A stretch of DNA of 64,000 nt, from assembly GCF_030272615.1 (NCBI RefSeq), contig NC_081409.1, forward strand, positions 874,316,594-874,380,593, read 5' to 3'. A model generated the notes under the pieces. The model ran no database searches. It was not told where the DNA came from and saw nothing but the letters and a program-made list of their open reading frames with translations. The translations under genes were made by a program, and so were the position numbers. Below, in pieces: positions 45,239 to 56,818 of the stretch. Numbering within the stretch: the first letter of the stretch is position 1; every line of letters begins with the position of its first letter. The DNA is from Cryptomeria japonica (lineage: Eukaryota > Streptophyta > Pinopsida > Cupressales > Cupressaceae).

Positions 45239-46150
45239 ATTATGGAGAGCACTAATGTCAAGGTGGATGAGCTATAGAAAGGTCAAATCAAAACTTATGA
45301 GAGAGAACTAGAAGTGGAGATGATCATAACTGAACTTGTAGCACCAGTACTGGAAAAAAATGTTGAACCAGTTACTCTAGAAGTATCAAAAAATTCAACA
45401 GTGACTAAAGATCAGAGCAGGGAAACAAAAAGTTAGAAGACTCCTTGCTATGTAAGGTTAAATCATTCAAAATATCAGATCATTAGAGACAAGAACAAAG
45501 GAGTAATGCCAAGAAGAAGGTTGCCAATTGATGAGGTATGTTTAATTTTTCAAGTTGAACCAGCATCGGTCTTTGAATCTTTTAAATATGAATGTTGGAT
45601 GAAAGAAATGGAAGAGGAATTAGATCAGATTGAAAAGAACAACACATAGACTTTAGTTCCCTGACCTAAAAATAAGAATGTTATTGGAACTAAATGGGTT
45701 TTTAGGAACAAATTGAATGAGGAAGGACAAGTTGTGAGGAATAAGGCTAAATTAGTATTTAAAGGATATTATTAGAAGGAATTGTTTATGATGAGACTTT
45801 TGCTCCAGTAGCTAGGATTGAAGTTGTGAGATTATTTCTTTCTTATGCTACCCATAAGAAATACAAGGTTTATCAAATGGATGTTAAATGTGCATTTTTG
45901 AATGGAGATATTGAAGAGGAAATTTATATTGAGCAACCTGATGATTTTTCACTTTCAGATGATAAAAAACATGGTTTGTAGGTTAAGGAAAGTGTTATAT
46001 GGATTGAAACAAGCCCTTAAAGATTGGTATGCTAGATTGGACAAATATATTTTGAAGCTTGGTTTCACTAAAGGTAATGCTGACAATAACTTATATTATA
46101 AAATCACTTATGATAACATATTGATTGTTGAAGTATTTGCTCATGATATC
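45239..46150 (+). pseudogene. Copia-C reverse transcriptase, 5' part
   Basis: A degenerate linker, then [53 protein letters not shown] and LYGLKQALKDWYARL. It reaches VEVFAHDI, the place of the catalytic VDD motif, which is altered to AHD. It is cut there by the solo LTR at 46151. Frame changes and stops occur near 45647, 45661 and 45775. Confidence 0.88.
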
Positions 46151-47577
46151 TGTATGCGGGAAAAGCAGGTCGGTAGAACTCAATATGTGAAAAACAGAGC
46201 TCTATGGAGCCTTGCTCACACACTCATAGGACTTATTGGTGCAAGCTATGGAGTAATGAAGTATCACTCAGCTTCCCAAGGTTGGTCCCATGGTTCTCTA
46301 TCTTACACGGTCCCTCAAACCAATGTTTTTGCTCTCAGATCACTGAGCAAAATGGTTTAGGGATGGCAAATGCAAGAACGAGGGATGCTTTGATAGATTT
46401 TAGAATGAAATGCATCCTAAGCTATGCATGATCTTAAAATGCAATAAAATAGATTATAAGATGACAAGGTTAGTATAAATACTATCCTAACATGATATAT
46501 TAGTCTATGATTGAGTTAAATGATAAAGAAAGTATTCTAAACATGCATATTAGATTAATTTCTAGTTAAAAGAGAGGCTAAAATGATGAGCATAAAAATG
46601 GTATGAAAGCTTGAATGTATTTGAGCATAAGTATCATACTACAAACTTGGGATGATCTATGAAAATGGAGGAATGAGAGCTCTATTTATATATCAAAAAT
46701 AGGGCAATGGATGGCCAGGATTAAAAGGTTTAATCAAGGGTTGAGTTTGAAAGTTGGGAATCCATGTTTGCAATTTGCACCAATAAAATGGTGACAAATG
46801 TCAACATAAGATTGGTTGAGAAAAGGGGTTGGAGACATTAAATGCCTGAGAAGACCTCGTGCTTATCTAGAGGGTAAGAGTCAAGCCTAAGTTAGGCTTA
46901 CCCATTGGATTAAGAGTTAATCCAAGGATAAACTCTTGTGTAAATGATTAAGAAATAATCATGGTCAGAGCATTAAAGGCTTGATGAGACCCTTGGGTTG
47001 GATGAAGGTTAAGTTAGGCAAAAAGTCTCTAACCATGTAAGAGGGTTGAATTAACCATTAATGGTTTGGGAGACTTTGGAAAATTAAGTGGTTGAAGACT
47101 TGAAGCCTTTAATGGTTATCAAAGACTTTAAGGATTTGAGAAGTGACTTCCCTTTGCTTAGGGATGTGACAAAGTTTAGAAGATGGGTTAGGCTAATTTA
47201 GAAGTGACTAGAAGGGTCTAGAAGAAATTAGGAAGGGGTTTAGGAAGCAAGTGGGAGATGTAGGATTTTGCAAGTGGATGGAGGGATAATATGATTTAAT
47301 TGAAATAAAGTTAATTTAATTCAATTTGGTTGCAATTTGGGGAAATTAAATAAATTAGATTTATTCAATTTAGGATAACTTATTTAATTAAAAGTGGATA
47401 GAAGGGATTTAATTGAATAAAATGATTTATTCATTAAATGGGTATAGTGATTTTAATTGAGTAATTTACTTAATTAAATAGAGGAATACGGATAATTTAA
47501 TTAAATTGGATTTAATTAAATAGAGAAATGAACATAGAATATTCATTTAGGAATATGGTCATTTTTATATGTCTACA
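46151..47577 (-). repeat. Solo LTR S2 in Copia-C, TSD ATATC
   Basis: 1427 bp, TGTATGCGGG to TATGTCTACA on the plus strand. Exact ATATC flanks lie at 46146-46150 and 47578-47582, inside the RT active-site region. A TATATAAATAGAG promoter-like sequence on the minus strand (about 46690-46702) suggests minus orientation. It lacks the copia-type LTR motif and is rich in TTTAATTAAAT, so it may be a Ty3/gypsy LTR; that assignment is a guess. Confidence 0.88.
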
Positions 47578-47582
47578 ATATC

Positions 47583-48489
47583 TTTTTTGGAGGTGAGGAT
47601 AAATTATGTATGGAATTCTTTGAAAAATATGAAGAATGAATTTGAGATGTCTATGATTGGGGAGATGAAACTTTTCTTAGGCTTGTAGATTACTTAGAAT
47701 GATAAAGGTATTTTCATCTGTCAAACTAAGTAGGATAGAGAGTTGTTGAAGAAATTTGGTATGGAAAATTCTAAACCGATTGGTACCCCTATGGTTATAA
47801 GTGAGAAATTGACAAAGAAAGATGCATCAACTCCGGTAAATCCTACAAGGTACAAATCTATGATTGGAGGTTTTTTATATATGAATTAGACTAGAATGGA
47901 TATAATGAATGCTCTTTGTATTGTATCAAGACATCAGTGTGATCCTAGAGAGAATAATGAGTGTGTGGTGAAAAGGATTTTTCAAGTATTTGCAAGGAAC
48001 AACTGAGTATGGTTTATGGTATCCTAAAGATGCTGACTTTACACTATGTGTGTTGATGACCGAAAGAGCACATCCGGCGAATCTTTCTTTCTTGGAAAGA
48101 AACTTGTTTCATGGATCAACAAGAAGCAATCATGTACTTATTTATCTACTGCTGAATTTGAGTATGCTACTACTACTACTATCTGTACACAAAGTTTATG
48201 GATGAGGCAAATTTTTAAGGATATAAGGGTTGATTGTAATGAACTAGTAGTTATTCACTGTGATAACTCTGCTGCTATTTATATATCAAAGAATATGGTA
48301 TTTCATTATAAGACTAAGAACATTTCTATCAAGTATAATTTTCTGAAGGCGGAAGAAAATGAAGTCAAACTGGTTTATGTGAACACTAAAGAGAAGATTG
48401 CAAATATCTTCACTAAACCTTTTCCTAAGGAATCATTTGAGTACTTCAGACATAGATTCAAAATTTATGCTCCTCCAGTAGAGACTTGA
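47583..48489 (+). pseudogene. Copia-C RT end and RNase H
   Basis: RT resumes FFGGEDKLC, then [18 protein letters not shown]. RNase H shows SKPIGTPMV, VDDRKSTSGESFFLGKKLVSW, STAEFEYATTTTICTQSLWM, VIHCDNSAAIYISKN and IANIFTKPFPKESFEYF, ending TGA at 48487-48489. Stops and a frameshift near 48000 break the first half. Confidence 0.9.
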
Positions 48490-48857
48490 GTTATGTTGAT
48501 TGGTATCAGTCTGATATGCATTTATCAGTGCTATCATTCATTCCAGATTGATGTATTGATGCTACTACTCAAGGGGAGTAGCCAATTGTGTGGTTCACAG
48601 GTTTTATGGTTTTTCTTTGATGTCTATGTCAGATTTTTGGCATTGATGTCAAAGAGAGAGAGATATATATGTGAAAAACATAGCTTTACTATGATATCAT
48701 TCTCAGGGGGAGTTTGATTTTTGGTTCAGAACTTCATTGTCATATCTTCTTGGAGAGTTTGTTGGACATCTTCCATTGGGGGAGACCTGTTTGGTATTTT
48801 CTTAGCACTTGGATGTTTTTCACATCTAGTGTTGCCATCAATGTCAAAGGGGGAGAT
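48490..48857 (+). promoter_or_regulatory. Copia-C 3' UTR: hairpin and PPT
   Basis: The hairpin GCTACT...AGTAGC lies at 48561-48582. GATGTCAAAGAGAGAGAG follows near 48648. The PPT GTCAAAGGGGGAGATTG, preceded by GCCATCAAT, adjoins the LTR at 48858. Confidence 0.75.
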
Positions 48858-49488
48858 TGTTGGCAATTTGGAGGAATTGATTATGTGTTGCATTGAAGTT
48901 TTTTCATTCATGTCAACACTAGTTGTTTTATTGTCTACTGGCTCTTGGTAGAGTGGTTTGATTATGTTAATTGATTTGGAGACCATCTCCAGTAATCTTC
49001 GATTTGGTCAGCCTTGTGGTATTAGCTTGGATTGGTTATTCATGTGTTCCCAATGCATATCACATTCAGTTGGTCTGGGATTTGATGATCCAGATGCTAT
49101 CATTTGTTCTAGTAAGCCTTTTGGTCACCAGTAAGGATTTTACCGACAAAGCTTTGATGAAGATCTTTTAATGAATCAAATAAGTGGTGTTGGTGTGGCT
49201 TCTAGAAGGTTATCAAGATGTTGATGGTTATCTTGTTCGTGTTCCAGTTGATTGGTGGTGTTTGCATTTAGGACTGGACCTATTCTATCTTAATCTTATT
49301 CTACTAGGTTATGGACCTGTTTGAGTAATGTGCTGGTTGATTCTCCCAATGTGTCACCGACTGGATTTATTATTTGGATTATGTTGTTTTAGTCTTAGGC
49401 CGACTTGGTTTATCATTGGTTTGCAGGATTATGTAACAGATCTAGGTATTATCTTTTAGGTGGCTGACCTAATTGTTTAGGTCCCGAG
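48858..49488 (+). repeat. Copia-C 3' LTR, left piece
   Basis: Matches the first half of 40419-41649 (GGAGGAATTGATTATGTG onwards). Copia-D inserted at 49489. The rest is at about 56210-56813. Confidence 0.93.
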
Positions 49489-50569
49489 TGTTGGTATTAT
49501 GGATGACTTTGTCATGTGTTTCATTGGTTTTGTCATTGATGTTAACACTTGTCTTCTTGGAGGTTTACATTATGTTCACCAATATGGTTAGTGGCTTATA
49601 CACAGTCACTGGTATGCATTCATCGGCAGGTTATATTGTTCACCGACAACGATGATAACTTGGAGATCATTTGGTTATGTCAAAGACATGGATTGGAAGT
49701 TTGGATTTGGTGTTTTTCTTATTGGTCTAATCGGGTTGACAAAGTTGCCTTTACCGGCAGATAGGTCTAGGTTATGGACCGGTACATGTTATCTATTCTA
49801 GATTAGCACGACACGTCATGAAGATGATTTATTGATTGATATATGTATTGAGCTGACATGTTGTATTGCATCAAGACTCTTTTGTAATTGATTTAAATGT
49901 AATATCTTTAGTGAGCCGACCTATTCATTTGGTCTTAGGTTTTGTATAAATGATTGTAAGATCTTATTGAAGATTGGAATATAGGTAATGATGAGTGTAT
50001 TTGAATATTGTAGAGAAAAAATAAGCAGATCCTTGTGCGAATCACGCAAACATTATTTGAAGGTTGAAGGAAGGTTATGAAGGTGTTTTGACACATGTTT
50101 AGAGCTTAACCGGTACTAAATATAGCATTGGAGATGTTATTTTGAGCAGTACATTGTCATTGGATTTAACCATCCAGTTGTGTAGTTAGCATGACTCCTA
50201 ATTTGTGATTGAGTAGTGAGCTCTAGGCAATTGGCTTTTCTACATGTGCAGACCCCATTTGTATACACATACTATCTGTAGTAGTATCATTTGATTGTGG
50301 GTAAGGTTTCCCATCATGGTTTTTCCCTTACCGGTTTTCCATGTCAAAACCTTTGTGTTATATGTTGTGGATGTTGTTTCTCTTTATGTTTCATGCATTA
50401 AGTTAAATCAGTACTTCTATATCTGTTAATTTGTTTCACCGACACTTAACTTTGGTTTACCAACATTAAGGTTAAATTGGAATAACTTGCATTTGGATTA
50501 CAATTTATTGACAACTAGTTCACAAGAGATTCACCCCCACCTCTCAGTTGTCCTTCCCAAGACCTAACA
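49489..50569 (+). repeat. Copia-D 5' LTR
   Basis: 1081 bp, TGTTGGTATTATGG to AGACCTAACA. The shared motif CATGGTTTTTCCC lies near 50315-50327. A degraded primer site AGGTATCATAGC follows at 50572-50583, two mismatches from the initiator-Met site. Confidence 0.93.
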
Positions 50570-50626
50570 ATAGGTATCATAGCTTAATCCTCTTTTTGCA
50601 GAAGCCTAACAGCTTGAGGAGATCCT

Positions 50627-51713
50627 ATGGCAACAAATATTTCCAGGAAGGACAGTCAGAAGCTTGATGGAACTAACGATGGCATATGGAAGATCAAAAT
50701 GGAAACACATCTAAACTGCATTGGAAGAGATATATGGGATGTTGCAAATAATGGCTATGTTGCTCCTTTTCTGAATCAACCTCATCCACCAACATTGGCT
50801 AAGGACATGGACAATGATTGCAAGGAAAGAGAATCACTTTTGAGCACATTATCAGATCAGCAAATCATGGGATTATCAGACCGATCTATTGCTAAAGCTA
50901 TTTGGGATAAACTGGAGACACTGAATGAAGGAGATACCACTTTCAAAATTGTAAAACTAAAATGTTACCAGGTCAAGTATGAAAATTTGAAAATGGAAGA
51001 AGATGAAAAAAAGTCTGCATTTATGGAAAGAGTTAATGAAATTGTTTTAGGAATACAATGTTGTGGAGGATCCTTAAGTGACGGTGAAATTGTATCTAAA
51101 GTTTTAAGAGCATTACCACTGACTTACAAAATAAAAGTAACTGCTATTAATGAAATGAGAACAATGCCTAGTACTTTAGTTTCTAGAGATACTTTGGTTG
51201 AAAAACTTTTAGCATTTGAACTTGAAGAATTTGGTCTTGTTGCTACTATAAAGACTGATTTAGCTTTCAAAGAATCATCATCATCATCTAACAAAACCAA
51301 TTGAAAATCACTTTATGCAAAAGAACTTGAAGATGTGAGGAGAGAAAATGAAGAACTTCAAGCACTATTTGCAAGGAAAATGCCTAAAGGTCCAACGGGA
51401 AGTAAGTATGAAGGTAAAGCACCTTTCAAATGTTTTAATTGCAATAAAATTGGTCATATGGCATCTAGATGTCCTGATAGACATGCAAGATTAAGGAAAG
51501 AAGCAAAAAGATCATATAAGCCTAACCCTGAATATCAAAGATATAGATTCAAGACAAATAGAGATAAGTCATGTTACTATGCAAATGAAGGTGTTACAGA
51601 TGATTCAGATGAAGATCCAATAGATAGCGGATGGGATTTTGGTGCAATAAAGGAAGATCAAGTGACACCTATTGTCAAACCAGTAGAGCAGGCACTGACA
51701 ACAAAAATTGAAG
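50627..51713 (+). pseudogene. Copia-D gag
   Basis: The ATG at 50627 gives an open run of 225 codons (RKDSQKLDGTNDGIWKIKME, LLSTLSDQQIMGLSDRSIAK, VSKVLRALPLTYKIKVTAIN). A single TGA follows at 51302-51304, and the same frame reopens. The zinc knuckle CFNCNKIGHMASRC near 51430-51475 is intact. It is the cleanest gag in the window. Confidence 0.93.
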
Positions 51714-52918
51714 AAAAAGATGAATGGATTATAGATTCCGGATGCTCACATCATATGATTGGTGATAAAAAAAATTCTTATCTTTCCAAGAAATTCATGG
51801 AGGTCTAGTAAGGTTTGGAGATGATAAAGCTTGTTTAATTAAAGGAAAAGACACTATATATTTGGATGGTAAGAATAATACTAACAATGATTATTATATA
51901 GAAGGTTTAAAGCATAATCTTTTGAGTGTTGGTTAGTTAGTGGAAAAAGGATTTTCGGTATAGCTCAAGAATGGGAAATTCAAAATCATAAACAAAACTA
52001 GATTGGAGATTGCAACCGGCAATCAGACTAAAGGTAATATATTTCACTTGAATAGTAGTGATAAAACATGTTTGATTGCACACAATGATGAAAGTTGGTT
52101 ATGGCATAAAAGACTCTATCATGCGAATTTTGATTGCATTGTAAAAATCAGTTCAACTAAGGTAGTAAGAGATTTACTTAAGATTGTGAAACCTCATTAT
52201 CTGGTATGTAAGGAATGTCAAATGGGAAAGCAAGTTAGAACAACATTTAAGAGCATTATTAAGAAATCCAATAATATTCTTGATTTAATTCATATTGATT
52301 TATGTGGCCCTGCAAGGACAAGAAGCCTACAAGGAGATAGATACTTTATGATAATAATTGATGATTATTCTAGAATGAGTTGGGTTACTTTTCTCAAGGA
52401 GAAATCAGAAGCTTTTGGAAGATTCAAGATATTCAAGGAAATGGTAGAGAATGAAACCAGCAAAAAAAGTCAAATGTTTGAGATCAGATCAAGGAGGAGA
52501 ATTTACATCTAAGGAATTTAATGCATTCTATGAAGTGTATGGAATCAAAAGACAACTATCAGCACCCCAAACACCCCAGTAGAATGGAGTTGTGGAAAGG
52601 AAGAACATAACTATTCTAGATGCAGCAATAACAATGTTAATGGAAGCAAATCTACCTCATGTGTACTATAGAGAAGTAGTGAATATAGCGGTTTATACTT
52701 TCAACGGAGTTCACATCAAAAGTGAAACCAATAAGACCCCTTATCAACTATGGTTTGATCATATTCCTACTCTTAAATATTTCAAAATATTTGGAAGAAA
52801 ATGTTACATTAGAAGAGATGACTATATTAGTAAATTTGATCCTAGAAGTGATGAAGGAATATTTCTTGGTTATTCATCTAAAAGCAAGGCATTTAGATGT
52901 TATAATAAAAGGTTATAG
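51714..52918 (+). pseudogene. Copia-D protease and integrase
   Basis: Protease DEWIIDSGCSHHM near 51719-51760 is intact but a frameshift follows near 51790. Integrase shows SWLWHKRLYHANFDCIVK, CKECQMGKQ, IHIDLCGPART and DDYSRMSWVTFLKEKSEAF. A frame change near 52470 leads to RSDQGGEFTSKEFN. A TAG replaces the second Gln of TPQQNG at about 52579, then VVERKNITILDAAI. It ends GIFLGYSSKSKAFRCYNKR. Confidence 0.92.
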
Positions 52919-53935
52919 AAAATCATTGAGAGTACTAATGTGAAGATAGATGAACACTTTAGAGGAGATTCAAGATCTGTTGAACCCATAGTTGAAATGA
53001 TTATAAATGAACCAGTACAGAATGAAGACCCAACCACACCAACATCATAAGAAAACTCAACAGTGAATGAAGAACAAAAGCCTATGAATGTTAATCAGAA
53101 CAAACCCAGGTATGTAAGATTGAATCATTCAAAGAATCTGATAATTGGAAACAAGAATCAAGGTGCTATGACTAGAGGAAAACTGGCAAATGAAGAGGTA
53201 TGTTTAATTTCTCAAATTGAACCACCATTTGTTATTGAAGCATGTAAGGATGAACATTGGATAAAAGAAATGGAAGATGAATTAGAACAAATTGAAAAGA
53301 ATAATACTTGGACATTGGTTCTCTGGCCTAAAGACAAAAATTTATTTGGAACTAAATGGGTATATAGGAATAAACTTAATGAAGATGGAGAAGTAATAAA
53401 AAACAAAGCAAGATTAGTTTGTAAAGGTTATTCACCAAAAGAAGGAATTGATTATAATGAAACCTTTGCACCAGTAGCCAGAATTGAGGTAGTTAGACTA
53501 TTTCTTGCATTTGCAGCTTATAAGAACTATAAAGTTTATCAAATGGATGTAAAATGTGCATTTTTGAATGGAGATCTTGAGGAGGAAGTTTACATTGAAC
53601 AACCTAATGGATTTTCTTTGACAAATAATAAAGATATGGTTTACAGGTTAAGGAAAGCTTTATATGGCTTGAAGCAAGCTCCCAGAGCTTGGTATGCTAG
53701 ATTGGATAAATATCTTTTGAAGCTTGGTTACACAAAAGGTAATGCTAACAACAATTTGTATTACAAAGTTACCAATGATGATATTTTGGTTATTGAAGTC
53801 TTTGTAGATGATATCATTTTTGCAGGTGAAGATGGTTTATGTAAGGACTTTGCTAATCAGATGCAAAAAGAATTTGAAATGTCTATGATTGGAGAGATAA
53901 AACAAATTTCAAGGTTTGTAGATTTCACAAACTGA
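52919..53935 (+). pseudogene. Copia-D reverse transcriptase
   Basis: 53063-53935 is open for 290 codons, the longest uninterrupted RT in the window. [67 protein letters not shown] and [15 protein letters not shown] (catalytic DD present) appear in order. The frame is lost just after [11 protein letters not shown], before the FLG motif. Confidence 0.95.
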
Positions 53936-54746
53936 TAAAGGTATATTCATATGTCAAACAAAGTACTTGAAGGAAATTTTGAAGAAATTTGGTATGGAAA
54001 ATTCCAAATCAGTAAGTACTCCTATGACTACAACTAATAAATTGACATTGAAGGGTAGCTCCTATTAATCCGACAAGGTACAAATATATGATTGGAGGTT
54101 TACTGTATTTGACACAAACAAGATCTGATATAATGAATGCAATATTGTTTCAAGATTTCAAGGCAATCCTAAAGAAAATCATGAATCAATAGTTAAAAGG
54201 ATTTTCCGGTACCTACAAGGCACAACAAATCTTGGTTTATGGTATCCTAAAGATGAAAAATTTTATTTATGTGCATACACCGATGCAAATTGGATAGGTG
54301 ATGTAGATGACAGAAAGAGTACTACTGGCGGTGCATTATTTCTTGTTAGCAGATTGATTTCATGGATAAGCAAGAAGCAGACTTGTACATCATTATCAAC
54401 AACAAAATCAGAATATGTTGTAGTAGTAACTAATTGTACTCAGGTATTATGGATTAAGAAAATGTTGAAGGATATAAAGGTAAAATGCAAAGAACCAATA
54501 ACCATTTACTATGATAATTCAACAACAATTGATATATCAAAGAATCTGGTATTTCAGTCTAAGACAAAGCATGTTTCTATTAAGTATAATTTTTTGAAAG
54601 AGAATATTGAAGCAAATGAAGTGAAATTGGTTTATGTGAATACTAAAGAGAAAATTGCAAATATCTTTACAAAGCCTTTGCCTAAAGAAACATTTGAATA
54701 TCTTAGAGAGAAGCTTGGGGTAATTTCCCCACTGACAAAGACTTAG
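53936..54746 (+). pseudogene. Copia-D RNase H
   Basis: A short frame-shifted part (KYLKEILKKFGMENSKSVST, then RYKYMIGGLLYLTQTRSD) leads to AYTDANWIGDVDDRKSTTGG. The open run 54354-54746 (MISWISKKQTCTSLS, YDNSTTIDISKNL, IANIFTKPLPKETFEYLREK) ends TAG at 54744-54746. Confidence 0.92.
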
Positions 54747-55120
54747 ATGTTGAAGATTGGCATCAAACTGATAGGAACTAAATAGAAAAATCTTTTTCCG
54801 ACTTTGATGGAGGAGAGATACTTCTCAGGGGCAGTAGTTGGCAAAATGTTAAGTTTTGAATTCTTAACTGCTTTGGCATTTGATGTCAAAGGGGGAGAGA
54901 TATCTATGAAAAACATTATTCCTTTGGGGAGAGATTGTTCATTGAGGGAGAGATATACTCTTTGCATATATGTATTTTGGTTTTGGTTTTTGTTTCTTTT
55001 ATAGAACTTTGTATTGATCTATCTTTGGGAGATTTATTGGTTTACTAGTTTTGGCATTCTTTTTTTTGGCACTTAGATGTTTTTCCATTTAGTGTTTTCA
55101 TCAATGCCAAAGGGGGAGAT
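54747..55120 (+). promoter_or_regulatory. Copia-D 3' UTR with duplicated purine motif and PPT
   Basis: GATGTCAAAGGGGGAGAG lies at 54883-54900. The PPT GCCAAAGGGGGAGAT, preceded by TCATCAAT, lies at 55106-55120 against the LTR. The pre-PPT hairpin is degraded (ACTTCTCAGGGGCAGTAG near 54821-54838). Confidence 0.75.
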
Positions 55121-56204
55121 TGTTGGTATTATGGATGACTTTGTCATGTGTTGCATTGGTTTTGTCATTGATGTCAACACTTATCTTCTTGGAGGTTTAC
55201 ATTATGTTCACCGGTATGGTTAGTGGCTTATGCACAACCACCAGTATGTGTTCACTAGTAGGTTGTATTGCTCACCGAAAATGATGATAACTTGGAGTTC
55301 ATTTGATTATGTTGAAGACATCATTTTGAAGTTTCAATTTGGTGTTTTTCTTATTGGTCTTATCAAGTTGACTGATTTGCCTTTACCAGAAGATAGGTCT
55401 AGGTTATGGATCGGTACATGTTATCTATTCTAGATCAGCATGACATGTCATGGAGATAATTTATTGATTGATAAATGTATTGAGCCAACATGTTGTATCT
55501 CATCAAGACTCATTTGTAATTGATTTAAGTATAATATCTTTAGTGAGCTGACCTATTCATTTGGTCTTAGGTTTTGTATAAAGGATTGTAAGGTCTTATT
55601 GAAGATCAGGATATAGGTAATGATGAGTGTATTTGAATATTGAAGAGCAAAAAAATAAATAGATCCTTGTGCGAATCACGCAGACATTATTTGAAGGTTG
55701 AAGGAAGGTTATGAAGGTGTTTTGACACTCATGTTTAGAGCTTAACCAGTACTGAATCTAGCATTGGAGATACTATTTTGAGCAGTACATTATCATTGGA
55801 TTTAACCATCGAAATGTGTAGTCAGTGTGACTCCTAATTTTTGATTGACCAGTGAGCTCTAGGTAGTTGGCCTTTTTGCATATGCAGAAACCATTTGTAT
55901 ACACATACTATCTGCAGTAGTATCATTTGATTGTGGGTAAGGTTTCCCACTATGGTTTTTCCCTTACCGGGTTTCCATTTCAAAATCTATGTGTTATATA
56001 TTGTGGATGTTGTTTCTCTTTATGTTTCATGCATTAAGTTAAACCGGTACTGCTATATTTTTTAATTTGTTTAACTAACACTTAACTTTAGTTTACCGAC
56101 ATTAAGGTTAAATTGGAATAAATTGCATTTGGATTATTATTTATTGACAACTAGTTCACAACTAATTCACCCCCCCTCTCATTTGTCCTTCCTGGGACCT
56201 AACA
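55121..56204 (+). repeat. Copia-D 3' LTR
   Basis: 1084 bp, partner of 49489-50569, ending GGGACCTAACA. Confidence 0.94.
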
Positions 56205-56209
56205 CTGGG

Positions 56210-56813
56210 TTGCTATAAATATAATGTAAGATCTCTTTGTAGATTGTGGTCTTATGGGATATAGGATTATCTGTGTGCGAATAATATTGTAATCATATGT
56301 AGAGGTTTTGGTCGATCATAGGTGATTAAATTGGGCTTGTGAAAGAGATTTAATACCTGCAGTATTGAGCTTAACCGAAACTTTACCCATGCATAGGAGA
56401 TATTAATCTTGCAGTTGATTCTTATTTCTAGATTGTAGTCTAGATTTATTTGTAGTCAGTGAGGCTCCTTTTGTAATGAGCGGTGTGCTCTAGGAAGTGT
56501 GCCTTCCTACATGTACAGGCCCCTCTTATTGTAATCACATACTTTCTATAGAAGTATTATCTGACTATGTGTAGGCTTCTAATTGTGGCTTTTCCCTTTA
56601 ATGGGTTTCCACATACAAATATTGGTGTTATGTGTTAGGGATGGTTGGTTAATTATTATGTAATTTATGTTTATGCTTAACTATTACGTCTATTATTGTA
56701 GTATTTGGATTATGCATTCTGGTAGAGGATTTTGTGAGCTTAAAGTTTTATAATTTGTTGACAACTAATTCACCCCCCCCACCCCTCTTAGGTTTCCATC
56801 AGTTATCCTAAAA
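56210..56813 (+). repeat. Copia-C 3' LTR, right piece
   Basis: Continues the Copia-C LTR after Copia-D (TTGCTATAAATATAATGTAAG matches the 5' LTR near 41052). It ends in a mutated CCTAAAA before TSD TATGG. Confidence 0.93.
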
Positions 56814-56818
56814 TATGG

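Larger units (their letters stand above)
49489..56204 (+). mobile_element. Copia-D: full-length Ty1/copia element in the Copia-C 3' LTR
   Basis: A 6.7-kb plus-strand element with LTRs at 49489-50569 and 55121-56204. Flanks CCGAG (49484-49488) and CTGGG (56205-56209) differ at two positions. Both can come from CCGGG by single C-to-T type changes, one on each strand. Coding is fairly well kept: gag 50627-51808, pol to 54746. It is the youngest layer of this nest by position. Confidence 0.95.
40419..56813 (+). mobile_element. Copia-C: Ty1/copia element carrying three later insertions, TSD TATGG
   Basis: A plus-strand element flanked by perfect TATGG at 40414-40418 and 56814-56818. The 5' LTR is 40419-41649. 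The 3' LTR is 48858-49488, continuing at about 56210-56813 after Copia-D. Inside are two solo LTRs (43131-44377 and 46151-47577). Its own sequence without insertions is about 7.0 kb. Coding has stops, frameshifts and a deletion in integrase. Confidence 0.95.
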
